From assembly GCA_040756415.1 (NCBI GenBank), contig JBFLYZ010000032.1:1-39952 (forward strand): a stretch of 39,952 nucleotides of DNA, written 5' to 3'. Both the position numbers and the translations under genes were made by a program. This document shows positions 32,932 through 39,952 of the stretch, piece by piece (the stretch's first letter is position 1; each line of letters opens with the position of its first letter). Source of the DNA: JBFLYZ01 sp040756415. Lineage in GTDB: Bacteria > Bacteroidota > Bacteroidia > JADZBD01. The notes beneath the pieces were generated by a model. It saw only the letters and a list, made by a program, of their open reading frames with translations, made no database searches and was not told where the DNA came from.

Positions 32932-33891
32932 TCAGCGCCTTTGCTTAAGCTGGGCGTCAACAACTGCCAATCCCTCGGGGAAGCTGCGGGGAGAATAAGA
33001 AAGGTCTCTCCTGGCCTTGTCGATGACAAAGCCTGTACGGGGCGGGCGCCTGGCAGGCTGGTTAAGCTGCAGGGAGGTGACCGGGTTAATGAAGGACCTG
33101 TCGAGCTTCCAGAAGTCGGCAATCATATAGGCCAGGTCGATGATGCTGTGCGTTTCGGGGCCTGAGGTGTGGTAGATGCCGCTCACACCCCGCATCGCGG
33201 CCGTGATGCATGCCTGGGCCAGGTCTTCAGAGAGCGTGGGGGCCCTGAATTGGTCCGTGATCACGTTGATCTTTTGCCCTTTCTCGAGGTTGTTCTTCAC
33301 CCACAGCACGAGGTTGCTGCGGCTGGAATCATCGCTCACGCAGTACACGATGATCGTGCGAAGGATAGCCCATTTCAGCCCGCTTGAGGAGACAATTTTT
33401 TCGCCTTCGTGTTTCGACAGTGCATAATAGCTCTGCGGGTTGGGAACGTCCTCTTCGGTGTAAGGGCCGCCTTTCATGCCGTCAAACACAAAATCGGTAG
33501 AGACATGTACCAACTGCGCCTGCGGTACATGCAGTTTCATTGCGTCAACAATATGGCGCACCGCCTCCACATTTGCCGCACGGCATGCCGCCTGATCCAG
33601 CTCACAGGCATCCACATTGGTCATCGCTGCCGTATGGATCACCGCGTCAGGGCGATACCTGGCCAGCACGCGTTGTACCTGCTCCCGGTCGGTGATATCG
33701 AGCGGCTCATAAGTGTAGCCCGTTTTTTTTCGCAGCCTGTTTTCGCCCTTTGCAGTGGCAATGATCTCCGCATCCTGGCCGATGCTGCGCGCCACGTCTT
33801 CGGGCAGGCGGCAATACGGATCTCCCAGGAGACCATATACGATCTTCTGGCCCAGCATACCGTTACTCCCCGTGATCAGGATTTTTTTCAT
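32932..33891 (-). CDS. RmlD-like dTDP-4-dehydrorhamnose reductase / NAD(P)-dependent sugar reductase
   Basis: A 319-residue extended SDR-family enzyme. The N-terminal nucleotide-binding motif is KKILITGSNGMLGQKI. HTAAMTNVDACELD, VHVSTDFVFDG and the catalytic YALSK (Tyr-x-x-x-Lys) follow, all characteristic of the RmlD/RfbD group. It would reduce dTDP-4-keto-L-rhamnose to dTDP-L-rhamnose, the step after the epimerase encoded at 3220. It is not linked to that operon, so a related sugar reductase role is possible. ATG 33891 is chosen; the in-frame TTG at 33906 lies inside the promoter element. Confidence 0.85.
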   Translation of the reverse strand: MKKILITGSNGMLGQKIVYGLLGDPYCRLPEDVARSIGQDAEIIATAKGENRLRKKTGYTYEPLDITDREQVQRVLARYRPDAVIHTAAMTNVDACELDQAACRAANVEAVRHIVDAMKLHVPQAQLVHVSTDFVFDGMKGGPYTEEDVPNPQSYYALSKHEGEKIVSSSGLKWAILRTIIVYCVSDDSSRSNLVLWVKNNLEKGQKINVITDQFRAPTLSEDLAQACITAAMRGVSGIYHTSGPETHSIIDLAYMIADFWKLDRSFINPVTSLQLNQPARRPPRTGFVIDKARRDLSYSPRSFPEGLAVVDAQLKQRR

Positions 33892-33903
33892 ATGGCCAGG
33901 CGA

Positions 33904-33911
33904 CAAATATA
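33904..33911 (-). promoter_or_regulatory. TAnnTTTG promoter element of the RmlD-like gene
   Basis: Minus-strand TATATTTG, an exact match, ends 12 bases before the ATG. Confidence 0.62.
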
Positions 33912-33982
33912 GCAGGATTTGATTTTCACTTTTCTACGTTGAAAACTAATCATCCGCGCTTTTATACGGCCTTAATATCGAG

Positions 33983-33990
33983 TAACTTTG
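33983..33990 (+). promoter_or_regulatory. TAnnTTTG promoter element of the YitT-family gene
   Basis: TAACTTTG, an exact match, ends six bases before the ATG at 33997, so the message may be leaderless. The TTG at 33988 is part of the element. Confidence 0.6.
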
Positions 33991-33996
33991 CGAAAG

Positions 33997-34878
33997 ATGG
34001 CGAAAAATAAAAAACGGAAGCTCACGGGCGTGGTGCGCAACACGCTCTTTATTGTGATCGGCATCCTTTCGGCCACTTTCGGCCTGAAGAGCTTTATTCT
34101 TCCCAACGACTTTATCGATGGAGGCGTGACGGGCATCTCGCTGCTCACCAGCATTGTCACGGAGCTGCCCCTTTCGCTCCTGATCATTATCATCAACGCG
34201 CCTTTTGTGTATGCGGGCTACCGGCAGGTTTCCAAAACCTTCGCCATCACCACATCCATGGCCATCGGGGGGCTGGCCCTTTCCCTGCTGATCTTTGAGT
34301 TTCCCATCATCACCAACGACAAGCTGCTGACCGCGGTTTTTGGCGGATTTTTTTTAGGGGCCGGTATAGGCATGTGCATACGCGGTGGCGGGGTGATCGA
34401 TGGCACGGAGATCCTTTCCATCCTGGTCAGCAAACGCTCCAGTTTCACCGTAGGCGACATCCTGCTGATCATCAATGTGATCATTTTCTCGGTAGCCGCC
34501 ATGTTGCTGAACATCGAAACCGCCCTCTATTCCATACTCACTTACATGGTGGCAGGACGTACGGTGGATTACATCATTGAAGGTATTGAAGAGTATACTG
34601 GCGTGATCATCATTTCTTCAAAACCGGACGAGATACGCTATGCGATCATCGAGGAGCTGGGCAGGGGCGTTACCGTGCTGAAAGGGAAAGGAGGCTATGG
34701 CAAACGCGGGCAGGTGACCAAAGATGTAGATGTGCTCTACTGCGTACTTACCCGCCTGGAGATCTCAAAACTCAAAGCCATCACCGAACGCATAGACGAA
34801 TCGGTGTTCATGGTCATGAACAGCATCAACGATACCAAGGGCGGAATGATCAAGAAAAGGCCGCTGATGCACAAATGA
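33997..34878 (+). CDS. YitT family membrane protein (DUF161 + DUF2179)
   Basis: A 293-residue inner-membrane protein. About five to six hydrophobic segments fill residues 18-200, with the family's conserved SFILPNDFIDGGVTGISLL and GGGVIDGTEILSILVSKR blocks (the latter in the second DUF161 copy). A soluble C-terminal DUF2179 domain covers about 203-283 (YTGVIIISSKPDEIRYAIIEELGRGVT, GKGGYGKRGQ, DVLYCVLTRLEISKLK in pieces). It is widespread in bacteria with no agreed function; a transporter role is often suggested. It is convergent with the small PspC gene, with three bases between the stops. Confidence 0.93.
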   Translation: MAKNKKRKLTGVVRNTLFIVIGILSATFGLKSFILPNDFIDGGVTGISLLTSIVTELPLSLLIIIINAPFVYAGYRQVSKTFAITTSMAIGGLALSLLIFEFPIITNDKLLTAVFGGFFLGAGIGMCIRGGGVIDGTEILSILVSKRSSFTVGDILLIINVIIFSVAAMLLNIETALYSILTYMVAGRTVDYIIEGIEEYTGVIIISSKPDEIRYAIIEELGRGVTVLKGKGGYGKRGQVTKDVDVLYCVLTRLEISKLKAITERIDESVFMVMNSINDTKGGMIKKRPLMHK

Positions 34879-34881
34879 TGC

Positions 34882-35112
34882 TCAGATATCCCAGAAGCTG
34901 CGCTTACGGTACCTGCGGGGTTTGAAATACTCCTTATGCTCGAGAATAAAGGCCATCACAAAGTAAATGATGACGGGCGAGCCGAACGTGAAGAACGACA
35001 GGTAAATGAAATACATGCGTATAGTTGTGGCCCTTATGCCCAGCTTCTCTCCCCACCAGGAGCAAACACCGAAAGCCTGAGCCTCGAACCAATTGCGTAT
35101 GTAACGTATCAT
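34882..35112 (-). CDS. Small PspC-domain membrane protein
   Basis: A 76-residue protein that is little more than a single PspC domain. The amphipathic start FGVCSWWGEKLGIRATTIRMYFIYLSF fits the family, followed by one strongly hydrophobic segment (about 44-57) and a very basic tail (KPRRYRKRSF). In enterobacteria PspC senses membrane stress, but single-domain versions in Bacteroidota have no proven role. No PspA gene is in the window. The upstream region has an exact promoter element and a perfect 12-bp palindrome between it and the ATG. Confidence 0.85.
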   Translation of the reverse strand: MIRYIRNWFEAQAFGVCSWWGEKLGIRATTIRMYFIYLSFFTFGSPVIIYFVMAFILEHKEYFKPRRYRKRSFWDI

Positions 35113-35117
35113 TCGCT

Positions 35118-35129
35118 CTGTTTAAACAG
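35118..35129. promoter_or_regulatory. 12-bp palindrome in the leader of the PspC gene
   Basis: ctgtttaaacag is a perfect palindrome directly adjoining the promoter element (35130-35137) and five bases before the ATG. The position fits an operator or a leader hairpin. Confidence 0.4.
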
Positions 35130-35137
35130 CAAATTTA
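35130..35137 (-). promoter_or_regulatory. TAnnTTTG promoter element of the PspC gene
   Basis: Minus-strand TAAATTTG, an exact match, ends 17 bases before the ATG at 35112. Confidence 0.62.
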
Positions 35138-35162
35138 CAAAAACGTCTGCCAGAAATAAAAG

Positions 35163-35190
35163 AGCAGGAGACACCTCTGCTTGTTTTTTA
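35163..35190. terminator. Terminator-like hairpin in the 291-bp gap before the second adhesin
   Basis: A seven-pair stem with one bulged G (left arm agcaggag, loop acac, right arm ctctgct) is followed on the + strand by tgttttttatt. On the minus strand it is followed by cttttattt. No gene on either strand ends here. The rest of the 35113-35403 gap shows the PspC promoter and palindrome on the left and AT-rich sequence with an imperfect GAACTTTG element (35356-35363) on the right, and nothing else. Confidence 0.45.
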
Positions 35191-35403
35191 TTAACAACAC
35201 GCCTCATACCCGCGTTCCGGCCCATACTCTTTTGAATAACAAAGACAGCCCCCCTCTCCTTGAATTTGTCGAGCGTTTGGCCATATACATCGTTAAAACT
35301 GATGAATATGTCGTAAATGCCATATATAACGTAAAAAAAGCGCAACCAAAAACCCGAACTTTGTGTCTTGTAATTGCTTATGACACTTTGTGCCCAACAA
35401 CCG

Positions 35404-38400
35404 ATGAAAAAGCTACTTTCCCTGCTGGCAGTGATTGCCGGCACAGTCACCATTCATGCACAACCCACCGTATGCAGCGTTAACGCGGGTGCCGATCAGA
35501 ACATCTGCGCCCCCAATTGCGCCACGCTTACGGCCACCTTTTGCCCCACCAACCAGACGACCAGCTATACGCAGGCTATTATTCCCTATGCCCCCGATCC
35601 GTTTAATACGGGAACAGCCGTAGCTCTTACTGACGATTCGCAGACCGGACTTTTACCGCTACCCTTCCCTTTCTGCTATTACGGCACGGTCTATAACTCC
35701 TTTGTGATCGGCTCCAACGGCTGGCTGGGTTTCCAGGCCACCACTTCGGCCTGGTTCATCCCTGCGGCTATTCCCACCACCAATGCGGGAGTGCCCAAGA
35801 ACTGCATCATGGGGCCCTGGCATGACATCAACCCCAGCGTTGGCGGTACCATACGTTATCAAACCTATGGCACGGCCCCCTGCAGAAGGCTGGTGGTATC
35901 CTGGAACGCGGTACCCATGTATTCATGCGGAACACCAGCCACCCAGCAGATCGCCATTTATGAAACCACCAATATCATTCATAACTTTATCCAGACCAAG
36001 CCGCTTTGCTCAAGCTGGAACGGAGGAAACGCCATCCAGGGGCTGCACAATGCGGCCGGGACCATGGCCACCGTAATTCCGGGCAGGAACTATCCTACTC
36101 AGTGGACCGTTGCCAATGAAGGCCGCAGGTATACCCCCGCAGGTCCTCCCACGTACACGCTCACCTGGCTTCAGGGAGTGACGCCTATAGGCAATACCGC
36201 ATCAATCAACGTTTGCCCCACCACCACTACCACTTACACCGCCCAGCTTGTGTACACGAATTGCAACGGGCAGACCGTAACCCAAACCGACCAGGTAAAC
36301 GTGAACGTATCCACCCTGGCGGTGACCATGAGCAACAACGTGAACATTTGCACAGGTGGCAGCACCCAGCTTTCGGCAACGGCTACCGGGGCCACTACCT
36401 GGTCGTGGGTGCCGGCTACCAACTTAAGCAGCACGACCGTATCCAATCCTACGGCCAATCCCACATCAACAACCACCTATACCTGCTACGTTTCGAACGG
36501 GACCTGCCAGGGCAGCGGTACCGTAACGGTAACGGTATCGCCCATGACCAGCGCCAGCGCGGGTCCTGACGATACGATCTGTTTTAACGGCAACACGCAG
36601 CTCAATGCCTCGGGTGGTGTGATCTATTCGTGGACGCCTGCCACCGGCCTGAGCAATCCCAATATCGCCAACCCGGTAGCCAATCCCACCGCTACCACCA
36701 CCTATACTGTTTATATTACCGATGCCAACGGATGCCAGGGACAGGACCAGGTGACGATCACAGTTTCCCCTCAAATGACATCGAATGCGACCGGCTTTCC
36801 GACCAGTTGTAACGGCAACTGCGATGGTACGGGAACCGTAGTGGCGAACGGTGGCATGCCGCCCTACAGCTATTCCTGGTCCAATGGTCAGCTTACCCAG
36901 AACGCATCGGGCCTTTGTGCCGGCACCTATTCCGTATGGGTGACAGATGTTGCGGGATGCTCTCAAATGAACACCATCAGTATTACATCACCGCCCGCGC
37001 TTACACTGGCGCCCACTTCAGTTACAGCCAACTGCGGCCTGAGTGACGGCAGCGCATGCGCCAATGCCGCTGGCGGAACACCGCCTTACACGTATACCTG
37101 GAACAATATTCCGAACACGAGCTGCATCAGCAGCATACCGGCCGGGACCTATACCATTGTGGTGACCGATGCCAACGGATGTACCGCAACCGCCCAGGTG
37201 GTTGTACCCAACACCCCGGGCGTGGTGGCCAGCATATGCGGCTCCACTCCGGCAACCTGCTTCAATCAATGCGATGGCTCCGCCAACGTTTGCCTGAACG
37301 GAGGCACAGCTCCTTTCACGTACAATTGGCAGCCCTCGGGAGGCAATGCCGCCAGCGCCACCGGGCTTTGTGCCGGGACCTATACCTGCACGGTAACGGA
37401 TGCCAACGGCTGCTCGGACACTGCCGTGGTGACCATAGCGCAGCCGCAGGTTGTGGCCGTTACCCCCTCTGCTGCCGTCACCATCTGTATTGGCCAGTGT
37501 ACGAACCTATCTGCTACCGCCACGGGCGGTAACGGGGTGTACACGTACACCTGGAATCCCGGCAATCTTACCGGGCAGCAGGTGAACGTTTGCCCCACTG
37601 CCACTACCCAGTATTCCGTAGTGGCTGTCGATGGCAATGGCTGCACCTCGCAGGCCGCAACGGTAACCGTTACGGTCAGCCCTCCTTTGACCGCTACCGC
37701 TGCCGTGGGCACATCTATCTGCCAGAACGCATGCACCAATATCAGCGCAACCGGTGGAGGCGGCAATGGCGGTCCGTATACCTATACCTGGCAGCCGGGC
37801 AACCTGACCGGGCAGGTGGTGAACGTTTGCCCGACCGCAACAACGGTTTACACCGTTACGGTCTCTGACGGCTGCACCACTCCTACGGTAACCGACACCG
37901 TAATTGTGACCGTACAGGCGCCTATCGTGATCTCCATCACCTCTACCGATTCGAGCGGCTGCGCACCTCTGTGCGTAGGGTTCAGCAGTTCCACACCCAA
38001 TATCACCGCCTATAACTGGTCGTTCTCTGGCGGAAGCCCGGCCACCTCCGCATCGGCCAGCCCGCAAAACATCTGCTTTACCATACCCGGTACTTACGAT
38101 GTGACCCTTTCCGTAACCAACAACATCGGCTGTACGGCAACAGCAACCGTTACGGGCATGATCACGGTTTATCCCAATCCTATTGCGGGCTTTACGGCAT
38201 CGCCACAGCCTACCACTACGATTAATTCCACCATCAGCTTCACCAATACTTCGGTAGGTGGCGTAAGCTGGCTGTGGAGCTTCGACCAGGATAACCCCGC
38301 TGCCATATCCACGCAGCAGAACCCGCAGTACTTCTACTCCGACAGCGGAACCTATGTGGTTACGCTTGTTGTAGCTAACCAGTTCGGATGCCTCGACAGC

Positions 38401-38715
38401 GTGAGCGAAACGGTGATCATCTATCCTGATTATACCTTTTACGCCCCCAATGCCTTTACCCCGAATGATGACGGGTTGAACGAGATCTTCATTCCCGAAG
38501 GCATGTACATCAGCCCTGAGAACTATAAGCTGATGATATTCGACCGGTGGGGCAACCTCATTTTTGAAACCACGTCTTTGACCCAGGGATGGGACGGAAA
38601 GGTGCAGGGTTCAAGCGCTATGTGCCAGGAAGATGTGTACGTTTGGAAAGTGCTTACGCAGGACAACCAGGGATTCAAGCACCAGTATATAGGTCACGTA
38701 ACTTTGATAAGATAG
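35404..38715 (+). CDS. Large T9SS type B adhesin with Ig-like/SprB repeats and CHU_C domain
   Basis: A 1103-residue secreted protein. ATG 35404 starts a clean signal peptide (KKLLSLLAVIAGTVTIHAQ); an upstream possibility at 35374 would only add ten residues. The N-terminal domain of about 230 residues is a close relative of that in the 13545 product (FVIGSNGWLGF, NCIMGPWHDINPSVGG, FIQTKPLCSSWNGGNAIQGL, IPGRNYPTQW). Ig-like repeats ending in TTTYT strands follow (about 240-460 and again 680-830), with SprB-type repeats between (about 460-680) and PKD-like domains (about 835-1010). The CHU_C sorting domain ends the protein (YAPNAFTPNDDGLNEIF, FDRWGNLIF, GWDGK, DVYVWKV). No PorP gene adjoins this copy. 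Confidence 0.92.
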   Translation: MKKLLSLLAVIAGTVTIHAQPTVCSVNAGADQNICAPNCATLTATFCPTNQTTSYTQAIIPYAPDPFNTGTAVALTDDSQTGLLPLPFPFCYYGTVYNSFVIGSNGWLGFQATTSAWFIPAAIPTTNAGVPKNCIMGPWHDINPSVGGTIRYQTYGTAPCRRLVVSWNAVPMYSCGTPATQQIAIYETTNIIHNFIQTKPLCSSWNGGNAIQGLHNAAGTMATVIPGRNYPTQWTVANEGRRYTPAGPPTYTLTWLQGVTPIGNTASINVCPTTTTTYTAQLVYTNCNGQTVTQTDQVNVNVSTLAVTMSNNVNICTGGSTQLSATATGATTWSWVPATNLSSTTVSNPTANPTSTTTYTCYVSNGTCQGSGTVTVTVSPMTSASAGPDDTICFNGNTQLNASGGVIYSWTPATGLSNPNIANPVANPTATTTYTVYITDANGCQGQDQVTITVSPQMTSNATGFPTSCNGNCDGTGTVVANGGMPPYSYSWSNGQLTQNASGLCAGTYSVWVTDVAGCSQMNTISITSPPALTLAPTSVTANCGLSDGSACANAAGGTPPYTYTWNNIPNTSCISSIPAGTYTIVVTDANGCTATAQVVVPNTPGVVASICGSTPATCFNQCDGSANVCLNGGTAPFTYNWQPSGGNAASATGLCAGTYTCTVTDANGCSDTAVVTIAQPQVVAVTPSAAVTICIGQCTNLSATATGGNGVYTYTWNPGNLTGQQVNVCPTATTQYSVVAVDGNGCTSQAATVTVTVSPPLTATAAVGTSICQNACTNISATGGGGNGGPYTYTWQPGNLTGQVVNVCPTATTVYTVTVSDGCTTPTVTDTVIVTVQAPIVISITSTDSSGCAPLCVGFSSSTPNITAYNWSFSGGSPATSASASPQNICFTIPGTYDVTLSVTNNIGCTATATVTGMITVYPNPIAGFTASPQPTTTINSTISFTNTSVGGVSWLWSFDQDNPAAISTQQNPQYFYSDSGTYVVTLVVANQFGCLDSVSETVIIYPDYTFYAPNAFTPNDDGLNEIFIPEGMYISPENYKLMIFDRWGNLIFETTSLTQGWDGKVQGSSAMCQEDVYVWKVLTQDNQGFKHQYIGHVTLIR

Positions 38716-38725
38716 AGTTTTATTC

Positions 38726-38733
38726 TATATTTG
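38726..38733 (+). promoter_or_regulatory. TAnnTTTG promoter element of the collagen-like gene
   Basis: TATATTTG, an exact match, ends 24 bases before the ATG at 38758 and lies just after the stop of the second adhesin. Confidence 0.65.
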
Positions 38734-38757
38734 CGTACCACTTAACAAACCCCTACC

Positions 38758-39952
38758 ATGAAGGTTTACTGGTTCTCCAAAAGAACGGCCGTACTGTTGC
38801 TTTCGGCTGTATTGCTTTTTTCAGAATCTCCCGCGCAGGATAACGTGGGGATCGGGACCACCACACCGGATGCGAGCGCTTTGCTGGAACTGCTCTCTAC
38901 CAATAAAGGTCTGCTTGTTCCCCGGATGACCACCGTACAGCGACTGGCTATCACCACCCCGGCAAACGGCCTTCTTGTTTACGACACGAACTTTGATTGC
39001 TTTTTCTATTTCACTACGGCAAGCGGCTGGATATCGCTTTGCCAGCTTTCTGGCCCTACCGGTCCAACCGGTCCTGTAGGCGCTAATGGAGCCACCGGTG
39101 CCACGGGCGATACCGGGCCTACCGGAACAGTTGGTGCTACTGGCGCTACAGGAGATACAGGTCCTACCGGGGCGCAGGGTCTACAAGGTGTTACCGGCCC
39201 CACTGGGCCTACCGGTGCTAACGGTACAAACGGAACCAATGGCGCAACTGGACCTACCGGCCCTACGGGAGCGAATGGTACAACCGGTCCTACGGGAGCG
39301 AATGGCGCTAACGGAGCCACAGGAGCCACAGGACCTACCGGACCTACTGGTGCTAACGGTACGAATGGAACCAATGGCGCAACCGGTCCTACCGGCCCTA
39401 CGGGAGCGAATGGTACAACCGGTCCTACGGGAGCGAATGGCGCTAACGGAGCCACAGGACCTACCGGGCCTACCGGTGCTAATGGTACTAATGGAACCAA
39501 TGGTGCGACCGGACCTACTGGTCCTACTGGAGCGAATGGTGCCACCGGCCCCACTGGAGCGAATGGCGCCAACGGAGCAACAGGACCTACCGGCCCTACC
39601 GGTGCTAACGGTACGAACGGAACAAATGGCGCCACTGGCCCTACCGGTCCCACGGGTGCCAACGGCACGAACGGAACCAATGGTGCTACCGGACCTACGG
39701 GCCCTACCGGAGCCAATGGTACGAACGGAACCAATGGAGCTACCGGACCCACTGGCCCAACGGGAGCTAACGGTACGAACGGAACCAATGGAGCCACCGG
39801 ACCCACTGGCCCAACGGGAGCTAACGGTACGAACGGAACCAATGGAGCCACCGGACCCACTGGCCCAACGGGAGCTATGGGTCCAACAGGCCCGCAGGGC
39901 ATACAGGGCGTAACAGGCCCTGCCGGGCCTACAGGAGCCGTAGGCGCTACAG
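38758..39952 (+). CDS. Collagen-like Gly-X-Y repeat surface protein (3' truncated by window)
   Basis: An open frame runs from ATG 38758 to the window edge, at least 398 codons without a stop. A signal peptide covers about residues 1-27 (VLLLSAVLLFSESPAQ). It is followed by the N-terminal module common in Bacteroidota tail-fibre-like surface proteins: NVGIGTTTPDASALLEL, STNKGLLVPRMTT, GLLVYDT and a Trp-containing strand (GWISLC). From about residue 101 the sequence is strict Gly-X-Y triplets, mainly GPT, GAN, GTN and GAT, without interruption for some 298 residues. Thr in the Y position suggests glycosylation, as in bacterial collagens such as BclA. It would form a trimeric stalk on the surface. 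The C-terminal head and sorting signal are beyond the window. Confidence 0.85.
   Translation, partial: MKVYWFSKRTAVLLLSAVLLFSESPAQDNVGIGTTTPDASALLELLSTNKGLLVPRMTTVQRLAITTPANGLLVYDTNFDCFFYFTTASGWISLCQLSGPTGPTGPVGANGATGATGDTGPTGTVGATGATGDTGPTGAQGLQGVTGPTGPTGANGTNGTNGATGPTGPTGANGTTGPTGANGANGATGATGPTGPTGANGTNGTNGATGPTGPTGANGTTGPTGANGANGATGPTGPTGANGTNGTNGATGPTGPTGANGATGPTGANGANGATGPTGPTGANGTNGTNGATGPTGPTGANGTNGTNGATGPTGPTGANGTNGTNGATGPTGPTGANGTNGTNGATGPTGPTGANGTNGTNGATGPTGPTGAMGPTGPQGIQGVTGPAGPTGAVGAT
39232..39888 (+). repeat. Nested tandem repeats in the collagen-like gene
   Basis: The marker ggaacnaatgg recurs at 39232, 39367, 39493, 39619, 39673, 39727, 39781 and 39835. The spacings are 135, 126 and 126 bases and then four times 54 bases. 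The last 54-base units are nearly or fully identical. All spacings are multiples of nine, so the triplet frame and the Gly-X-Y phase are kept. Confidence 0.9.

Noticed and set aside
35181..35483. 100-codon open frame upstream of the second adhesin
   Set aside because: Overlaps the adhesin signal peptide in another frame, has no recognisable features, and the region looks regulatory.
39006..39902. Long open frame on the minus strand, all Pro-Val-Gly-like repeats
   Set aside because: It is the antisense of the Gly-X-Y repeat tract. Repetition of a stop-free unit keeps it open, it has no promoter, and the + strand frame has a signal peptide and a family N-terminus.
38758..39952. Prophage tail-fibre interpretation of the collagen-like gene
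   Set aside because: No capsid, terminase, integrase or tail assembly genes lie in the window, and a Sec signal peptide is present, which phage fibres lack.

Overview
The window reads as ordinary chromosome of a Bacteroidota bacterium of moderate GC content, most likely from the Sphingobacteriia/Chitinophagia-like part of the phylum. The evidence is type IX secretion (T9SS) cargo with both type A and type B (CHU_C) C-terminal sorting domains, a PorP/SprF-family membrane protein, SprB-like repeats, Bacteroidota-type lipoproteins, and 12 exact copies of the phylum's TAnnTTTG promoter element placed just upstream of genes. I see no tRNA, rRNA, CRISPR array, transposase, integrase or phage module.

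Layout. 1-4.85 kb: surface polysaccharide genes on the + strand (Wza-like export lipoprotein, Wzc-like tyrosine kinase, dTDP-4-dehydrorhamnose 3,5-epimerase, WecA/MraY-type sugar-1-phosphate transferase), tightly spaced or overlapping. 4.85-10.55 kb: a repeat-like intergenic element, a lytic transglycosylase, uvrA, a LOG-family enzyme and an exported ten-repeat protein. 10.54-13.38 kb (minus strand): a choice-of-anchor-L/OmpA fusion, a cyclophilin and PorP/SprF. 13.5-17.1 kb: a type B T9SS adhesin divergent from porP, followed by two overlapping genes of unknown function. 17.2-25.1 kb: alaS (minus), then M23 peptidase, APC permease, an unknown lipoprotein, a MerR regulator and a second copy of the unknown family. 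25.2-32.8 kb: two type A T9SS cargo proteins, a DUF1801 protein, a small outer-membrane barrel, a TlpA-like redoxin, lipoproteins and a DUF4142 protein. 32.9-35.1 kb: an RmlD-like reductase, a YitT-family membrane protein and a PspC-domain protein. 35.4-39.95 kb: a second, larger type B adhesin and the start of a collagen-like surface protein that runs off the window.

How it fits together. The dominant theme is the cell envelope: capsule or O-polysaccharide assembly (with the RmlD-like reductase 30 kb away as a possible partner of the epimerase), peptidoglycan enzymes, and a large set of exported repeat proteins that would leave through T9SS. Housekeeping genes (uvrA, alaS) are interspersed. 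No complete new system is obvious. The best candidates for new biology are the duplicated unknown family around the MerR gene, the ten-repeat exported protein behind the LOG enzyme, the shared N-terminal domain of the two type B adhesins with the porP pairing, and the nested repeat structure of the collagen-like gene.

Start codons were moved from the longest possible ones in several genes, because the upstream TTG or GTG lies inside a TAnnTTTG promoter element. All domain calls are by reading the sequence, not by database search.
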